Source: Geitlerinema sp. PCC 9228
GTDB lineage: Bacteria; Cyanobacteriota; Cyanobacteriia; Cyanobacteriales; PCC-9228
Assembly: GCF_001870905.1 (NCBI RefSeq)
Contig: NZ_LNDC01000131.1
Coordinates: 1 to 64,000 of the forward strand
Direction of reading: 5' to 3'
DNA length: 64,000 nt
Part shown: positions 1 through 9,050 of the stretch, in pieces
Layout of the letters: each line of letters opens with the position of its first letter
Numbering within the stretch: position 1 is the stretch's first letter
Program-made: the position numbers and the translations under genes
The notes under the pieces: model-generated
The model's input: the letters and a program-made list of their open reading frames with translations, nothing else
The model's database searches: none
What the model was told of the DNA's origin: nothing

Positions 1-66
1 TGAAACGCGGTAGCGGCGAAGATACTTGGCGGGCAACCGCCTGGGAAAATAGCTCGGTGCCAGGAG
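1..66 (+). rRNA. rrf: 5S ribosomal RNA, 3' end only
   Basis: The first 66 bases match the 3' half of cyanobacterial 5S rRNA as I remember it: a GAAAC segment, GAUACUUGG, the GGGAAAAUAGCUCG block at about 42-55 and the closing GGUGCCAGGA that pairs with the missing 5' UCCUGG. The 5' half and the 16S/23S genes must lie left of the window. A T-rich stretch (TTCTTTTTTATT, 68-79) follows and may be the operon terminator. The neighbouring polysaccharide genes run in the opposite direction and end at 141. The length of the matched blocks makes chance similarity unlikely. Confidence 0.85.
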
Positions 67-140
67 TCTTCTTTTTTATTGTTGCTACAGATTGCCCCCT
101 ATGATTCCTTTTGTTTATTTCTTATCAAGGGGGATAATTT

Positions 141-2744
141 TTATGGAGCTGTGGTGCGAGTAGCGGTAGCTAGGGGAGCTTGCTTTTGTGCTAGTTCTCG
201 GAATAAGGCGTACATATCGCTAGCAAATTGTTTGGGGTTCCAGATGGGGGCTAGGGATTCTGGTTGTTGGGAGCGTTCTAGTTGTTGAGATATTGCTTTT
301 CTAGCTTGGATGTCTTTGCCCAGCCAGATGGCTTTTTGGATGTATTCTTCCCAATTCCAGGCGATTCCGGCTTGCAAACCAACGTTGTGTAGTAAGGAAT
401 ATCCCATGCGGGCGAAAGATTGCTGACCTACGTGGGTAATGACGGGAAGATGCAGCCAAAGGGCTTCTAGGGTATGGGTGGCACCGTTGTAGGGATAGGA
501 GTCTAACAAGACATCGGCAATTTTATAAAGGAGACGGTGTTCTTCTTCGGTGCGAGTGCGGGGCATAAATTTGATTCGGTTGTAACTGATCCCATATTTT
601 TCGCAGGTACGCCAATATATCTGCTGCATCATTTTGGTATCGCCAACGCGCGCTTTGTATAGAAGAATGCTGTTGGGAACTGCCTGCAGAATTTGGATTT
701 GCGCTTCTACCATCTCGACGGAAAGTTTAAAACTAGGAGCAGCACATAAGTAGGCTACTTGCTCTTTTCCTATGCGCATGCCCCGACGGATGGTTTCTCG
801 AGCGCCAGGGGCGCATTGCAATCCAGAAATAGCTGTGAAGGAGTTAGGCATTCGGATGATTTTTTCTATGTAATGTGGTTCTACACCGGGGGGATGGGTG
901 AAGCGATCGCTTAGATAATAGTTACGATCGCAAATGTATGGGGCATCGTAGCCCAGCCAAGTAAGGCATACAGGAGCTGGTCGTGCTCGTAAAATCGCAA
1001 TATGGGACAGTACGGTGAGAGAATCCAAATCTACCAGTACATCAATGCCATCCCGAGAGACTTGTTCGATAATTTCTTGAGCATCGGCATTGCCCTTAGA
1101 ACGCTGGCTGCGGTAAAATTTCGTAGCTGCTTTCTCAAACAACGCCGTGCGGTCGTCAGCCTTCATTTCTCCAGTAACGTAGAGATAAATTTCTGTATGT
1201 AGCTGGGAAAGTTCTTGGAGAATATCAGCACTACACCAACCTACAGAGTGACGGCGGAAATGACGGGAAAGGAACCCAATGCGTAGGGGCCTGCGTTGGT
1301 CAAAGGTGGGATACACCCGCGGCGAATTTCCCAAAGCTGCTTGAATTTGCCGGTCGAGGTGCGCCCCATAGTAGTTGCCTACATACCGCGACAGCTTGCC
1401 GTTTTCAGCCACACCATCACGCAGGTGGTGCATGTCGAACAGGACATTGAGGTACACCTTGGTGAGTTCGTGAGGCTGTAGCTGGCTGCATTGCTGGTAA
1501 ACGAGCGGTTCTAACTTTTGAAACTGAGCTGCTGCCACTTGACTCAATCCCGATTTGAGATGGGTTTTGATAAAAATTGCCTTGGCTAAAATTTCTCCCG
1601 TACCCGTGCATTCTTGGCAAGCTCGTTCAGCAGCTTCCCTGGCCTCGCTCAGATCTGATTTGCTTCCCAGTAATTCGCACAAGTCCCAATGAGCGATCGC
1701 TGCTTCTGGCTGCTGGTCAATTGCTTTTTTTAAATAGAAAATCCCCTCTTCTTTTTTGCCTAAATTTACCAAACGGGAAGCTAAATGGTAGTAAGACTTA
1801 CCATCAAAAGCTTGAGGCTGGTGTTCGATCGCGCGTTTCCAAGCTGGAATCGCCTTATCCAGTCTTCCCTGTCGTTCCCAAACTTTCCCTAAATTCCAAT
1901 ATACCTCATGCAAATTGGGATTTAACCCCAGGGCTTTTTCATAATAAGCGATCGCGCGTTGCAGCTGATTGTGTTTGGATAGCAAACTGCCGATATTGGA
2001 AAAAGCTTCGGCAAAATCTGGTTGGTATTGCACTGCTTTCACATAAGCACGATACGCCGCTTCATCCTGACCGCGCGCCAGCAAACAATTCCCCAATAAT
2101 TTATAAGCCAAAGCCGATTGTGGTTGGCATTGAATGGCACGATAGCAAGCTGCGATCGCTTGTGGGATATTTTTCTGTTGCAAGTATAATTTGGCCAAAC
2201 ACTCGTAACCCCGTTCGTTGTCCGGCTGGAGTTCCAAAGCACGCCGGTAGGACCGTTCTGCCGCCACATATGCTTCCACCTCCTGCCACAAATCCCCAGC
2301 ATCCCTTGCCATTTGCGCCGCTTCCGATCCATTGCCCAACCGGAAATGCCATCGCTCCATATCCTCGTAGTATACCAACAAACGATCGACACTGCGCTGG
2401 CGATTTTTCTGAATTTCCTCACGCTCTCCTGGCGTAGATGGTCCTAAAACCAGTGCCTTTTGAAAATGTTGTACCGCTTCCAAAAGAGAACCGCGCGCGT
2501 GCAGAGCCAGTCCCAGATTGTTATAAAAAATAACCTTACCCGGCTCTAGCTCGATCGATTTTTCCAAAAGCGGAATCGCCGCCTTGAATTGACCGCGTTG
2601 GTACGCCACCACCCCCAGCCAATGTAGTGCTTCCGCGTTGTAAGGCTCGTGTTGGAGGAGATGTTTGTAGATTTTTTCGGCTGCCGATAGCTTACCCGAA
2701 CGGAGGTATCGCAGTGCATTTTTTAAAGCGATTGAACTTGCCAT
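141..2744 (-). CDS. TPR protein with SPINDLY/O-GlcNAc-transferase-like (GT41) domain
   Basis: 867 aa. Residues about 5-390 are tandem TPRs with typical W-LG-Y-G, NLG and A---Y--AL positions. Residues about 480-845 match the SPINDLY/OGT catalytic region (GT41): RIGFLSRHFRRHSVG, then GIDVLVDLDSLT, VCLTWLGYDAP, and DVLLDSYPYNGATHTLEALW near the sugar-nucleotide site. In bacteria such proteins transfer sugars to protein or glycan acceptors; the donor and acceptor here are unknown. It is the last gene of the minus-strand polysaccharide block, 53 bp after the upstream glycosyltransferase, so it probably shares the transcript. The start at 2744 is the first Met before the first TPR. Confidence 0.85.
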   Translation of the reverse strand: MASSIALKNALRYLRSGKLSAAEKIYKHLLQHEPYNAEALHWLGVVAYQRGQFKAAIPLLEKSIELEPGKVIFYNNLGLALHARGSLLEAVQHFQKALVLGPSTPGEREEIQKNRQRSVDRLLVYYEDMERWHFRLGNGSEAAQMARDAGDLWQEVEAYVAAERSYRRALELQPDNERGYECLAKLYLQQKNIPQAIAACYRAIQCQPQSALAYKLLGNCLLARGQDEAAYRAYVKAVQYQPDFAEAFSNIGSLLSKHNQLQRAIAYYEKALGLNPNLHEVYWNLGKVWERQGRLDKAIPAWKRAIEHQPQAFDGKSYYHLASRLVNLGKKEEGIFYLKKAIDQQPEAAIAHWDLCELLGSKSDLSEAREAAERACQECTGTGEILAKAIFIKTHLKSGLSQVAAAQFQKLEPLVYQQCSQLQPHELTKVYLNVLFDMHHLRDGVAENGKLSRYVGNYYGAHLDRQIQAALGNSPRVYPTFDQRRPLRIGFLSRHFRRHSVGWCSADILQELSQLHTEIYLYVTGEMKADDRTALFEKAATKFYRSQRSKGNADAQEIIEQVSRDGIDVLVDLDSLTVLSHIAILRARPAPVCLTWLGYDAPYICDRNYYLSDRFTHPPGVEPHYIEKIIRMPNSFTAISGLQCAPGARETIRRGMRIGKEQVAYLCAAPSFKLSVEMVEAQIQILQAVPNSILLYKARVGDTKMMQQIYWRTCEKYGISYNRIKFMPRTRTEEEHRLLYKIADVLLDSYPYNGATHTLEALWLHLPVITHVGQQSFARMGYSLLHNVGLQAGIAWNWEEYIQKAIWLGKDIQARKAISQQLERSQQPESLAPIWNPKQFASDMYALFRELAQKQAPLATATRTTAP

Positions 2745-2797
2745 ATCTAACTTTAGCTGCTGGAACCAATAAAATGAGCGAAAAAAACCTCGATGAT

Positions 2798-4081
2798 TTA
2801 TCCTTGGGAAGAAACCAGTTCTTTGCGATCGCCTGTGGCCAATTGCGGACTGGTCACCGTTGGCGTTTTACCGCTTGCCACTTCCTCAATTAACTGTAAA
2901 TGTTTGGGCAACAAAACAGCATGGGAATATTGCTCCACAATCGTTTGCCTTGCTTCCTCCCGGAGTTCGGCCATGCGGGTGGGATGATCCAAAACTTCAC
3001 AAACCCGGTCAGCAATTTGCTTGGGAGAGAAGAAATCCACCAACAAACCATTTTCTCCATCGCGAATGACCTCTCGCACTGGTGCTGTATCGGACCCAAC
3101 GACCAGACAGCCAGAAGCCATAGCTTCCATCATCGACCAAGACAAAACAAAAGGTCGCGTCAAATAAATATGCACATCCGACGCCTGCAAAACTTGCTTG
3201 TACAAGCCATAAGGGAGTGTCCCCACAAAATGAACCCGGGACATATCCAAGGGAATCTTCTCTAGCATGTGCTGCTTGTAGCTTTTACCGTTGGGAAGGG
3301 ATTTGCCGTAGCAAACTCGTTCCGCCGCCACAATCACAACATGGCAATTGGGGCGTTTTTCCTGCAAGTAAGCAATGGACTCAATAAATTCCGGAAAACC
3401 GCGGTAGGGCTCCATCCCCCGCGATACATAAGTTACGATCTCATCTGCACCGGATAAATCCAAGTCCGGCAAAACCAATTTCGCTTCCCGGTTGGGTTGA
3501 AAATATTCCGTATCTACCCCATCGTGGAGAACCGTAATTTTATCTTGAAACTCCGTCGGAAACTGGGCCTTTTGCCAATAAGTTGGCGATAGCCCCCAAT
3601 CGCTGCTGTACAAATCCAGCAACATGGGGGCATTTTTAGTACGAATGCGGCATAAATCGTCCGGTTTCAACGGGTCCGCCGGGTCGAAATCCGCATCTGC
3701 TCCCCGCGCGCGATAGAACCATTCAAAATAACACATCAAAGGCGTATCGGGAAACGCATCTTTCATAAACAGGGTCGGACCCCAACCCGAATGTCCGTAA
3801 ACAAGGTCAGGAACGAATCCTTTGGCTTTTAGCTGTTCTGCGATGCGATAGACCGCCTGTCCGTAGAGAACCCCACTTTCCAAAGGACGAACGTAGTGGT
3901 GGGTACTGGGATGGGGATTGCGGCTGGGTTTGAATAGTGCCTTGGTAACGCCAGGAATTTTCCATTCCGGACGTTCGTTTTTGGTGCCAAAAACCACCTG
4001 GTTGTTGGGGTCTTTGCCTAAAGCCGCCGCTACGTGGCGGAATTGCGCGGGAAAATTCGGATGGAGAAATAAAACTCGCAT
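2798..4081 (-). CDS. glycosyltransferase family 4 (GT-B fold)
   Basis: 427 aa. The N-terminus MRVLFLHPNFPAQFRHVA and the segment LVYGHSGWGPTLFMKD match the Glyco_trans_4-type acceptor half. The C-terminal half has the GT1/GT4 donor site: VTVLHDGVDTEYF-like (KITVLHDGVDTEYF), SRGMEPYRGFPEFIE, then MEAMASGCLVVGSDTAPVRE and RDGENGLLVDFF. It most likely adds one sugar from a nucleotide donor at the cytoplasmic face during assembly of the surface glycan. It sits between a methyltransferase gene (4165) and the TPR/OGT gene (2744). The linkage cannot be deduced. The 83-bp gap upstream shows nothing distinctive. Confidence 0.88.
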   Translation of the reverse strand: MRVLFLHPNFPAQFRHVAAALGKDPNNQVVFGTKNERPEWKIPGVTKALFKPSRNPHPSTHHYVRPLESGVLYGQAVYRIAEQLKAKGFVPDLVYGHSGWGPTLFMKDAFPDTPLMCYFEWFYRARGADADFDPADPLKPDDLCRIRTKNAPMLLDLYSSDWGLSPTYWQKAQFPTEFQDKITVLHDGVDTEYFQPNREAKLVLPDLDLSGADEIVTYVSRGMEPYRGFPEFIESIAYLQEKRPNCHVVIVAAERVCYGKSLPNGKSYKQHMLEKIPLDMSRVHFVGTLPYGLYKQVLQASDVHIYLTRPFVLSWSMMEAMASGCLVVGSDTAPVREVIRDGENGLLVDFFSPKQIADRVCEVLDHPTRMAELREEARQTIVEQYSHAVLLPKHLQLIEEVASGKTPTVTSPQLATGDRKELVSSQG

Positions 4082-4164
4082 GGTCGGTCTCGTTTGATTT
4101 GCGTCGTAAAAAAACTATCTGTCAGAATAAATAACTGGTTTGCGATCTTCTCAGAGCGATGGCA

Positions 4165-4914
4165 TCAATCGACCTTTGGTGCTCGGCACACCCAAATGCA
4201 ATCTCTGGGAACCAAGGTTGTATTTTTAACAAGTATCTCATACTGTAGGTGCGTTAGAAATTTTTCCATAATGGCATCGGTCATCACCGAAAAGGCAGTT
4301 CCTTGCCGCTTGCCGAGCAAATTGTTTTGCCATTCGCTGAGGAATTTGCGCCATCCCAACTCGCTCAAAACATTGGTATGGTGGAAAATACACAATCGCC
4401 GACCGCGCATAACCCGAGGAATCAGCGTCAGGTAGTTAAAAATATCCCGTGGTTCCAGATGCACCATGGTGTCGTAACAAAAGCAAACATCCACCGAGTG
4501 GGAATCGATGCCGGCTAGCGACAAACCATCGAGTTTGATATAGCGGACTCGGTCGTTTCCCAACCGCTTTTGGGTGGCTTGGAGCATTTGTGCTGAAATA
4601 TCGGCACACAGGAGTTTTTGGCAAAATTTCAACAGCAAAGCCGCGGTTTTGCCGCCACCAACACCAATTTCGAGCACTATATCTTCTGGTTTGATATAGG
4701 GTTGAATCAGATGCTGCTCAATGAGTGTATTGTACGTTGCGATGGAATCGGCAGCGCCAGCACCTTTGCCTTGCCATTCATCGCCGATGTATTGTAGGTC
4801 TGGGTGCAGTTTCTGCCAAGATTTGGCATATCGGTTCCAAGCACCTTCGTAATCAATTCCTTTCCCCATAATGGCATCCTCAACGATTGGCAACTGTGAC
4901 TTTCCAGCGGACAT
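4165..4914 (-). CDS. class I SAM-dependent methyltransferase
   Basis: 249 aa. Motif I is VLEIGVGGGKTAALLL at about residues 84-99, followed by an acidic SAM ribose-binding position in LLCADISAQML. A later CFCYDTMVHLEP stretch matches the post-II/IV region of Methyltransf_11/25 proteins. The substrate is unknown; position inside the glycan block suggests O-methylation of a sugar. The start at 4914 has an AGGA ribosome-binding sequence about 10 bases upstream, favouring it over the internal Met at residue 16. It is followed after 83 bp by a glycosyltransferase and preceded after 36 bp by a sulfotransferase. Confidence 0.82.
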   Translation of the reverse strand: MSAGKSQLPIVEDAIMGKGIDYEGAWNRYAKSWQKLHPDLQYIGDEWQGKGAGAADSIATYNTLIEQHLIQPYIKPEDIVLEIGVGGGKTAALLLKFCQKLLCADISAQMLQATQKRLGNDRVRYIKLDGLSLAGIDSHSVDVCFCYDTMVHLEPRDIFNYLTLIPRVMRGRRLCIFHHTNVLSELGWRKFLSEWQNNLLGKRQGTAFSVMTDAIMEKFLTHLQYEILVKNTTLVPRDCIWVCRAPKVD

Positions 4915-4950
4915 CTTTGTTCCTAATTTATATCGAAACGACGTTTTTGT

Positions 4951-5715
4951 TTATCCCCAAGAAAAATTTTTTTGTAAAAAAGCTTCTAGCCGTTGGTTGG
5001 GTTCTTTAAAATAACGTGCTAACGGTTGGCGAACTTGCCAACGCGCGAAGCGTTGGCATACGTTTTTAGGATATTCACCGCGATTGTAACGGGAACCTGT
5101 GGATATTTTACAGGTGGGAAGTTGCAAAAAAGAAAAAACGCGATCGAGGGTCGCTTGGGGATTTTGAAAAAACCTTTCGCTTTGGAGAATGCAAAATTGC
5201 GATCGCGGAAAATATTGCAGCCATCGCTGGATTTGTTCCAAATACAGACCGCGGGATAGGTAGCTATAATGCTGGTGGTTGTAGCTGGCATAATAGTGGC
5301 AGGCAATCATTTTTTCCACTTCTCCTTGCAAGCGTTGGGATTCCTGTGCGATCGCATCTGGTAGGGACAATTGTTCGAATCCCAAACGCACTTCGTGGTA
5401 GTATTGAGAGATGGCTCGTTCCACCGGATTGCGAAGCAAAACAATGAGTTTCATACGCGGATAACATTGAAAAACCCGTTCGGGAACCAAAGGATGAAAT
5501 AAATAGTAAGGCGTTGCTTCCCCCGAAATGGTCTGCGCCGGGAAATGATTCGGCGGAAAAAAGGCCTCGTACCAATCTACACCCAAATGGAAAGCCAAAT
5601 CGAAAAAATGAATTTCCTTCTCTTTTGCCGGTAGAATTTGGGGATGCTGTACCAGATATTGGTATAGAGAAGTCGTTCCCCCTTTTTGCGTACCAATAAT
5701 TAAAAAATCGGGCAT
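4951..5715 (-). CDS. PAPS-dependent sulfotransferase
   Basis: 254 aa. The N-terminal PDFLIIGTQKGGTTSLYQYL is the 5'-phosphosulfate-binding loop of the Sulfotransfer_1 (heparan-sulfate-type) family. KEIHFFDLAFHLGVDWY follows as expected, and LIVLLRNPVERAISQYYHE at about residues 90-108 is the 3'-phosphate-binding region. The reaction would be transfer of sulfate from PAPS to a hydroxyl or amino group, most plausibly on a sugar of the surface glycan. The gene lies 3 bp after a GT2 gene and 36 bp before a methyltransferase gene, fitting co-transcription. A second sulfotransferase-like gene is at 13457-14464. Confidence 0.88.
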   Translation of the reverse strand: MPDFLIIGTQKGGTTSLYQYLVQHPQILPAKEKEIHFFDLAFHLGVDWYEAFFPPNHFPAQTISGEATPYYLFHPLVPERVFQCYPRMKLIVLLRNPVERAISQYYHEVRLGFEQLSLPDAIAQESQRLQGEVEKMIACHYYASYNHQHYSYLSRGLYLEQIQRWLQYFPRSQFCILQSERFFQNPQATLDRVFSFLQLPTCKISTGSRYNRGEYPKNVCQRFARWQVRQPLARYFKEPNQRLEAFLQKNFSWG

Positions 5716-5718
5716 TGC

Positions 5719-6663
5719 CTACCAGATTTTGCCAAGCTTGCCTCTTATACCATGCCAAGTCCCTACCAGGCAAGCCCTTATAGATAAATATTTGCGATCG
5801 CTTTCAAAAAGCCACAGCAAAATTATAGTATGGAGTGCGTATTTACAGCGGCGAAGTATCGCCAAAAATACCAACCATTTTCCCGGCGCATATTGAATTG
5901 CCAAATATGTATGGTTGCGGCAAATATAATAGTGGCGCAAGGGAGGATAGTGTTGCAAAAAAATATCGCGCTTCAATAATTTTCGATGGATGGGATAGCC
6001 AAAGCAGTGGGTTAAAATAGCCTGGGGAACAATAAAATTGCGATAGCCGGCGCGAACCAACCGCCATCCGTAATCCATATCAATGCCATCAATAAACAAA
6101 TCAGCGTTAGGGAGGGCAATTTTGGCAGCAGCTTGTAAATCGAGCAAACTCCCAGAAGTAATCGGCGCATCGCAGGGATAAGGTTTGGTAGAATGGATAG
6201 ACCGGTGGCGGGGTAAAAAGCGATCGCGATCGAAATAAGCACCTTCAATGACCGTATTATTTCTCGGATCGATGGCAGTAGGCGCTACAATTCCAATAGA
6301 ATAAAAACAACAATATTCTTGATAAACCTGTAGCAATTTTTCCAAACAGTCTGGTGCTGGAATGCTATCTTGATCCAACATCCATAAAAAATCGTATCCT
6401 TTCGCGATCGCCCATTGCAAACCCAAACACAATCCCCCACCCACCCCAATATTTTCCGGATGGTGAAAAATCGACATTTGCGAACCATCGGCATTGCCAA
6501 CAATGGGAGTTTGGGAATTATCCACCACCAAAATATGTTCCACCGCCAGCGACTGTTGGCGAATGCCAGCAATACATGCCGCAACCGCCGCCGCATCCTC
6601 GTAAGCCGTAATATAAGCAGCAACGCGCATGCTTCGATATTGCTTAGCAAACCTTCCCAACAT
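5719..6663 (-). CDS. glycosyltransferase family 2, rhamnosyltransferase-like
   Basis: 314 aa. A GT-A fold is shown by MRVAAYITAYEDAAAVAACI, ILVVDNSQTP, HPENIGVGGGLCLGLQWA and the DxD-type motif FLWMLDQDSIPAP near residue 115. DLFIDGIDMDYGWRLVRAGY matches the ED/ID acceptor region of WbbL/RfbF-like enzymes. The C-terminal YYICRNHTYLA and the hydrophobic tail WLVFLAILRRCKYALHTIIL suggest membrane association. It starts 2 bp after the preceding methyltransferase stop. Translation could also begin at Met12 (6630), which fits family N-termini equally well; neither site has a clear Shine-Dalgarno sequence. Confidence 0.87.
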   Translation of the reverse strand: MLGRFAKQYRSMRVAAYITAYEDAAAVAACIAGIRQQSLAVEHILVVDNSQTPIVGNADGSQMSIFHHPENIGVGGGLCLGLQWAIAKGYDFLWMLDQDSIPAPDCLEKLLQVYQEYCCFYSIGIVAPTAIDPRNNTVIEGAYFDRDRFLPRHRSIHSTKPYPCDAPITSGSLLDLQAAAKIALPNADLFIDGIDMDYGWRLVRAGYRNFIVPQAILTHCFGYPIHRKLLKRDIFLQHYPPLRHYYICRNHTYLAIQYAPGKWLVFLAILRRCKYALHTIILLWLFESDRKYLSIRACLVGTWHGIRGKLGKIW

Positions 6664-6665
6664 GT

Positions 6666-7928
6666 TTATACCGCTGCTTGGTAGTCGCTAGCCGTGATTT
6701 TCTGACCCAAAAAGCGAATTCCCAACACCCCATCCCTACGACAGGTGTATTGTTGGTTGGTAATATCGAATAAAAATAGATTCAAAATCTCAGGCAAAGC
6801 CGGTTCTATATTTGCTGTATCCATTACAGATAGCCAGCGATTTATATTTCCTTGGACGCTAACATGGAACATATTGGTAGCTTGCAACACCCGAAAGCCA
6901 TTATCGGCAAACAAGCGATACAAATCTGCAAAAGCAAATCCCGGAAGATAGTGCTGGAAATTTTCCCATTCTTGCTGGCATAAATCTGGGTCTTGCTGTT
7001 CTTGTTTCGAGGCAAAAGGAACCGAGATGTACAAATATTTCCCTGGTTTTACCTTCGCTGCCATCTGTTGAAAAGCGCGTTCGTAATTTTGAATGTGTTC
7101 CAAACATTCAATCGACATGACCAGGTCGTATTCTGGTGTCGGATCGATTTGTAAAATATCCCGTTCGTAAAACTGTAAATTGGCAAAAGAATTGCGATTA
7201 ACCTGGGATTCTGCTATAGAAATATCAGTGGCATCGATGCGAACCTGGGGAAGCCTGCCAGCCAAAAAAGATTCTTGATAAGCTTCCCCGCAGCCAACCG
7301 ATAAAATTTTTTCTACGCCTTCTGTTTTCCCCAACCCATCGGCTAAATGGGCCAACCTCAAAAAATAAAGACCTTTCCGAGCAACACATTCCCAAAGAAT
7401 GCGATGTAACTTTTCTTCTGTTTCTAGGTCGATAGATGGCTTGTGTTCTTTGTGGGGAAACAAAAACCCATCCAGTTGATAAGCAGTGGCTTGACGGTAG
7501 CAACAGGAAAAACAAATGGCTGCCGCTAGGGGGTCTTGATTTCGCCAACAAATATCGGTAAAATTATGATTTGTCCATAGAGTAATAGCATTTCCTGGCA
7601 AGCTATCGCTGGTAATATCAAACCAATAAATTTTATTGTTGCTATCTAAAATAGGGTCAAAATAAAAAGATTGCCAGCTATTATCAGCAAAGGAACGGGT
7701 AGATTGAGAAATCTGGCGTAATTTTTCCGTGCGATCGCGATTCCAAATGGTGACATAAACTGTGGCATCAATTTGCTGGCAATAGGTAGCCACCAACAGA
7801 GAGATTCCGTTGAGGCGATTGTTCGTTGCGCGGAATTTTTGCGACAGGTGAACTTGGGAAGTAATTTCTCCTACGTGGGTTTGGGTAGAATCTAAAATGG
7901 CCGATACGGAACTGTTAGCGTTTGACAT
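6666..7928 (-). CDS. SAM-dependent methyltransferase with N-terminal unknown domain
   Basis: 420 aa from 7928. Residues about 1-150 form a beta-rich region I do not recognise (SQVHLSQKFRATNNRLNGIS, VTIWNRDR, NSWQSFYFDP). The C-terminal half is a class I methyltransferase: KILSVGCGEAYQESFLA, IDATDISIAESQVN, YDLVMSIECLEHIQNYERAF and PGKYLYISVPFASK. The start at Met 7928 overlaps the upstream glycosyltransferase by 14 bp; an alternative ATG at 7976 would overlap by 62 bp and is less likely. The N-terminal part could bind carbohydrate, but that is a guess from fold-like pattern and context only. Confidence 0.78.
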   Translation of the reverse strand: MSNANSSVSAILDSTQTHVGEITSQVHLSQKFRATNNRLNGISLLVATYCQQIDATVYVTIWNRDRTEKLRQISQSTRSFADNSWQSFYFDPILDSNNKIYWFDITSDSLPGNAITLWTNHNFTDICWRNQDPLAAAICFSCCYRQATAYQLDGFLFPHKEHKPSIDLETEEKLHRILWECVARKGLYFLRLAHLADGLGKTEGVEKILSVGCGEAYQESFLAGRLPQVRIDATDISIAESQVNRNSFANLQFYERDILQIDPTPEYDLVMSIECLEHIQNYERAFQQMAAKVKPGKYLYISVPFASKQEQQDPDLCQQEWENFQHYLPGFAFADLYRLFADNGFRVLQATNMFHVSVQGNINRWLSVMDTANIEPALPEILNLFLFDITNQQYTCRRDGVLGIRFLGQKITASDYQAAV

Positions 7929-8997
7929 AATTTTTGCGAGCAGTTTGAGTGTTACGAACGATGGTTTGAATAGCATCGCGCCACTGCCAAGCAGTATGCT
8001 GGAGGGTACGCTGGGAAAATACGTATTCCTTGGCTCGATTGGCTATGGTTTGGCGTTGGGAATGGTTTACCATCATGAAATCCAATGCCTCAACCCAGGC
8101 ATCGGGATGGTTGTCAGTTAAATATCCAGTTTCCCAATGGCGTACAGTATTTTGATAGGCAGGAACGTTACTGCAAATACAGGGAATTCCCAAAGCACTG
8201 TAATCCAAAAATTTGATATCCGACTTACAATTGCTAAAAGGATTGTTTTCTAAAGGCGCGATCGCTAAATCCCAATGGAGATTTTGTTGCATCCAACGGA
8301 CAAAATTGGGATACTCGCCGTGTTTTCCCACATCCAAAATTTGCCAAGGCATCCCCGCGAAGGCTTCCAGAACTGAAGACTCGGAAATCCCCCCCACCAA
8401 CTGCAATTCCCAAGTATCTCGATGTTTGTACAAAACTTCCCGCAACGCCTGCAAAACCATCATCATATCCCCATCGTGGGTATAGGTTCCCATGTACCCC
8501 AAAACCAGCTTTTGGGAAGGATTTCTTGGCTGCGCCGCCGCTTTTTTGCCTAACAATTGTTCGTCAATAGCATTGGGAACCACAAAAACATTGGCATTCA
8601 TTCCTAACAAACGCTGCTGGAGATTTTCCGTAGAAACCAACACCCCATCCGCTTCGCGAACCAGATAGCGGATCGTCATTTTTTGTTCTAGCGTCAATCC
8701 CTTTTGGGAAGGTCGGTGTTTGGGTAAATCAAGTAAATTATCATCGAGACTGTAAATCAAACAAGTATTATCGCGGCGGATTTGTTCCACCAAAGCCTCC
8801 ACTTTTTCTAGAGAGACCGTTTGAGGTTGCCAAAGCCGTTCTACAATCGCAACATCGGCCGAACGATACTGAGTATCGTAGCTCAGCCGAAACGAATTCG
8901 CGATGCTGGGATGCTGCAGCGGTCGCAACAAGCGAATATGGGAGGTACTGTGGGGTTCGTGGGGGTGGGTATGTTCGTAGATAACGTGGACTTTCAT
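7915..8997 (-). CDS. glycosyltransferase (GT4-like)
   Basis: 360 aa from 8997. The start MKVHVIYEHTHPHEPHSTSH fits family N-termini better than the Met 13 codons earlier. The segment ADVAIVERLWQP and EQIRRDNTCLIYSLDDNLLD resemble GT4 proteins that contain a DDN-type stretch; VPNAIDEQLLG, VLGYMGTYTHDGDMMMVLQAL, APLENNPFSNCKSDIKFLDY, ALGIPCICSNVPAYQN form the donor-binding C-terminal half. The E-x7-E signature is in its variant form (NNPFSNCKSDIKFLDYSALG). It lies 53 bp after the methyltransferase at 9051 and overlaps the next gene. Confidence 0.82.
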   Translation of the reverse strand: MKVHVIYEHTHPHEPHSTSHIRLLRPLQHPSIANSFRLSYDTQYRSADVAIVERLWQPQTVSLEKVEALVEQIRRDNTCLIYSLDDNLLDLPKHRPSQKGLTLEQKMTIRYLVREADGVLVSTENLQQRLLGMNANVFVVPNAIDEQLLGKKAAAQPRNPSQKLVLGYMGTYTHDGDMMMVLQALREVLYKHRDTWELQLVGGISESSVLEAFAGMPWQILDVGKHGEYPNFVRWMQQNLHWDLAIAPLENNPFSNCKSDIKFLDYSALGIPCICSNVPAYQNTVRHWETGYLTDNHPDAWVEALDFMMVNHSQRQTIANRAKEYVFSQRTLQHTAWQWRDAIQTIVRNTQTARKNYVKR

Positions 8998-9050
8998 GAA
9001 AATATCTGGCTGGTGGGGGTCAATACAATTCGCCAACAGTTGGTCGGGAA

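Noticed and set aside
1577-2437. 286-codon open frame antisense to the TPR/OGT gene
   Set aside because: No domain, no ribosome-binding site, composition follows the complementary coding strand; a shadow of the TPR repeats.
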